Assembly (NCBI GenBank): GCA_014075275.1 | Contig: CP046179.1 | Coordinates: forward strand, 629,932-693,931 | Length of the DNA stretch: 64,000 nucleotides | Reading direction: 5' to 3' | Source of the DNA: Boseongicola sp. | GTDB lineage: Bacteria > Pseudomonadota > Alphaproteobacteria > Rhodobacterales > Rhodobacteraceae | Shown here: one piece after another, positions 62,369-64,000 of the stretch | Layout: every line of letters begins with the position of its first letter | How positions within the stretch are numbered: the first letter of the stretch is position 1 | Program-made: the position numbers and the translations under genes | The notes under the pieces: model-generated | What the model was told of the DNA's origin: nothing | Databases searched by the model: none | The model's input: the letters and a program-made list of their open reading frames with translations, nothing else

Positions 62369-63778
62369 ATGACCCGATATCCCCGCGACATGACCGGATA
62401 TGGCGCCAAGCCATCCGATGCTGCCTGGCCCAATGGGGCAAAAATTGCTGTGCAAATCGTGGTGAACTACGAAGAAGGCGGCGAAAACAACATTCTGCAT
62501 GGTGATGCCGGTTCCGAGGCTTTCTTGAGTGAGATCGTAGGGGCGGCGTCCTGGCCCGGCCAGCGGCACTGGAACATGGAAACGATCTATGAATACGGCG
62601 CCCGCGCCGGGTTCTGGCGTTTGCACCGGATGCTTAACCATTTGCCAGTCACCGTTTATGGGGTTGCGTCAGCCCTGGCGCGCGCACCTGAACAGGTGGC
62701 CGCCATGCAATCCGCCGGCTGGGAAATTGCCAGCCACGGGTTGAAATGGATCGAATACAAGGATTTCTCGGAAAGCGATGAGCGCGCCCACATGCTGGAA
62801 GCGATCCGCTTGCATACCGAGGTGACCGGCAGTCGCCCGCGCGGTTGGTATCTTGGGCGCGCTTCGATGAACACGGTGCGGTTGGCCGCTGAAGAGGGTG
62901 GCTTTGCCTATATCGCCGATAGCTACGCTGATGATCTGCCTTATTGGATGCGCATTGGCCGACGCGATCAGTTGATCGTGCCTTATACTCTGGATGCCAA
63001 CGATATGCGATTTGCGACGCCCCAGGGGTTTAACTCGGGCGATCAATTCGAGGCGTATCTGAAGGACAGTTTCGACGTGCTTTACGCAGAAGGGCAGGCG
63101 GGCGCGGCGAAAATGATGTCCATCGGACTGCATTGCCGGTTGGTGGGCCGTCCGGGACGGGCCGCGGCACTTAAGCGAGTTATTGACTACATCGCGTCCC
63201 ACGAGGGCGTCTGGTTCGCTACGCGCGAAGAGATTGCTGCGCATTGGGCCGCCACCCATCCACCAGCAGACATCGAGAGGCCGTCAAAGATGACGCGTGA
63301 TAAATTCGTCGACGCCTATGGCGGAATTTTCGAACATTCACCCTGGATCGCCGAGCGCGCGTTTGATCTGGAATTAGGGCCGACCCACGACACCGCCAAG
63401 GGCGTGCATTCCGCACTGTCGCGTGTCTTTCGCACTGCCAGCGAAGACGAACGCCTGGGCGTTTTGAATGCGCACCCTGATCTGGCAGGCAAACTGGCAG
63501 CAGCCAAACGCCTGACGGCTGACAGCACGGCAGAACAGGCTTCGGTCGGGCTGGATTCGCTCACAGATGAAGAACGCACCGCCTTCACAGAATTGAACGA
63601 AACCTACACCGCCAAATTCGGCTTTCCCTTCATCATTGCGGTGCGTGACAACACCAAAGACTCGATTACGCAGGCCTTTCACACCCGCATCGATAATGAC
63701 CGCGACACCGAGTTCAAAACCGCTTGCTTACAGGTCGAACGCATCGCCCAACTGCGCCTGGAAGAGCTTTTGCCGTGA
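62369..63778 (+). CDS. puuE: Fused allantoinase PuuE and OHCU decarboxylase UraD
   Basis: A 469-residue two-domain enzyme of ureide catabolism. Residues ~1-300 are the polysaccharide-deacetylase-like allantoinase (MTRYPRDMTGYGAKPSDAAWPNGAKIAVQIVVNYEEGGENN, HGDAGSEAFLSE, IASHGLKWIEY, IGLHCRLVGRPGRAAALKR). After a short linker, residues ~308-465 are the OHCU decarboxylase (DKFVDAYGGIFEHSPWIAE, VLNAHPDLAGKLAAAKRLT, FTELNETYTAKFGFPFIIAVR). It thus catalyses two non-adjacent-looking steps, OHCU to S-allantoin and allantoin to allantoate. It overlaps the allA start (GTGA). Confidence 0.94.
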   Translation: MTRYPRDMTGYGAKPSDAAWPNGAKIAVQIVVNYEEGGENNILHGDAGSEAFLSEIVGAASWPGQRHWNMETIYEYGARAGFWRLHRMLNHLPVTVYGVASALARAPEQVAAMQSAGWEIASHGLKWIEYKDFSESDERAHMLEAIRLHTEVTGSRPRGWYLGRASMNTVRLAAEEGGFAYIADSYADDLPYWMRIGRRDQLIVPYTLDANDMRFATPQGFNSGDQFEAYLKDSFDVLYAEGQAGAAKMMSIGLHCRLVGRPGRAAALKRVIDYIASHEGVWFATREEIAAHWAATHPPADIERPSKMTRDKFVDAYGGIFEHSPWIAERAFDLELGPTHDTAKGVHSALSRVFRTASEDERLGVLNAHPDLAGKLAAAKRLTADSTAEQASVGLDSLTDEERTAFTELNETYTAKFGFPFIIAVRDNTKDSITQAFHTRIDNDRDTEFKTACLQVERIAQLRLEELLP

Positions 63779-64000
63779 CCGACAGGGTTGTCATAGAGCT
63801 CCTGACCCAACAGGCCTTTCAGCGCTATGGTGACATCTTGGACACATCTGGCGACGCTGATGTGCTTATCAATCAGGGCAATTGCCAGCGGTTTCACGAC
63901 CGCGCCCGCCTGGACTTTGAAGGTGGGCAGCCAGGTCTGAGCATCTTCAATGCCAAGCCTCGCGAATTGCCGCTTAAGCTGGACATGCTTGAACGCCATC
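63775..64000 (+). CDS. allA: Ureidoglycolate lyase (3' end outside window)
   Basis: Splits ureidoglycolate into glyoxylate and urea. The GTG start at 63775 overlaps the puuE-uraD stop. The visible 75 residues (LLTQQAFQRYGDILDTSG, LINQGNCQRFHDRARLDFEGGQPGLSIFNAKPRELPLKLDMLERH) match the N-terminal half of AllA, including the INQG...RFHD stretch. It completes the urate-to-glyoxylate series with uraH and puuE-uraD. The rest lies beyond the window. Confidence 0.9.
   Translation, partial: MTDRVVIELLTQQAFQRYGDILDTSGDADVLINQGNCQRFHDRARLDFEGGQPGLSIFNAKPRELPLKLDMLERH

Noticed and set aside
1-64000. CRISPR arrays, prophage or conjugative genes
   Set aside because: No regularly spaced repeats, Cas proteins, phage structural genes or transfer genes are visible; apart from IS66 and two IS3-like copies I see no mobile genes.

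Overview
The window looks like chromosomal DNA of a marine alphaproteobacterium of the Rhodobacteraceae (Roseobacter group). The evidence is protein style and gene order: ribB-ribH-nusB, hflK-hflC-DUF2065, rpiA-gor, glutaryl-CoA dehydrogenase, TRAP transporters and a PuuE-UraD fusion. This is inferred from recognised families, not from a database search.

Layout. 1-20 kb is ordinary and intact: riboflavin synthesis and nusB, serine dehydratase sdaA, the HflKC membrane complex, glutathione reductase and ribose-5-phosphate isomerase, tRNA-Leu(UAG), an MsbA-type ABC exporter, an acyl-CoA synthetase, a secreted NHL-repeat protein, an alpha-glucosidase, glutaryl-CoA dehydrogenase, an FkbM methyltransferase and a double-module glycosyltransferase. 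20-49.5 kb is accessory DNA with heavy gene damage. It holds one IS66-family element and two near-identical IS3-like elements in opposite orientation. Each element has its own target duplication and each interrupts a gene whose two halves can be rejoined. Other genes carry in-frame stops: a glycosyltransferase, a protease-nuclease, a TRAP dctP and an aldehyde dehydrogenase. Frameshifts are present in the IS66 transposase, malonyl-CoA decarboxylase and a flavin monooxygenase. 49.6-57 kb is intact again: GntR regulator, aldehyde dehydrogenase, SDR, and an RND efflux pair. 56.8-61.8 kb is a sugar/inositol-type cluster (iolB, two Gfo/Idh oxidoreductases, a TIM-barrel isomerase, an FAH-family hydrolase) with a perfect 20-bp palindromic operator. 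61.9-64 kb is uric acid catabolism: hiuH, puuE-uraD, allA.

How it fits together. The 31.7-49.4 kb block reads as a catabolic island: YciI-like protein, malonate genes, FAH hydrolase, two nitroreductases, OsmC, intradiol dioxygenase, flavin monooxygenase, two TRAP importers, aldehyde dehydrogenase and GntR regulators. It probably once imported and degraded an aromatic or related carboxylate. Its dioxygenase, monooxygenase, one solute-binding protein and one aldehyde dehydrogenase are now broken, so the pathway is probably decaying, unless the stops are read through or are sequencing errors.

The most unusual protein is a trypsin-like protease fused to an EndoG-type nuclease and a helix-hairpin-helix-like tail (26183-28678), interrupted by one in-frame TGA.
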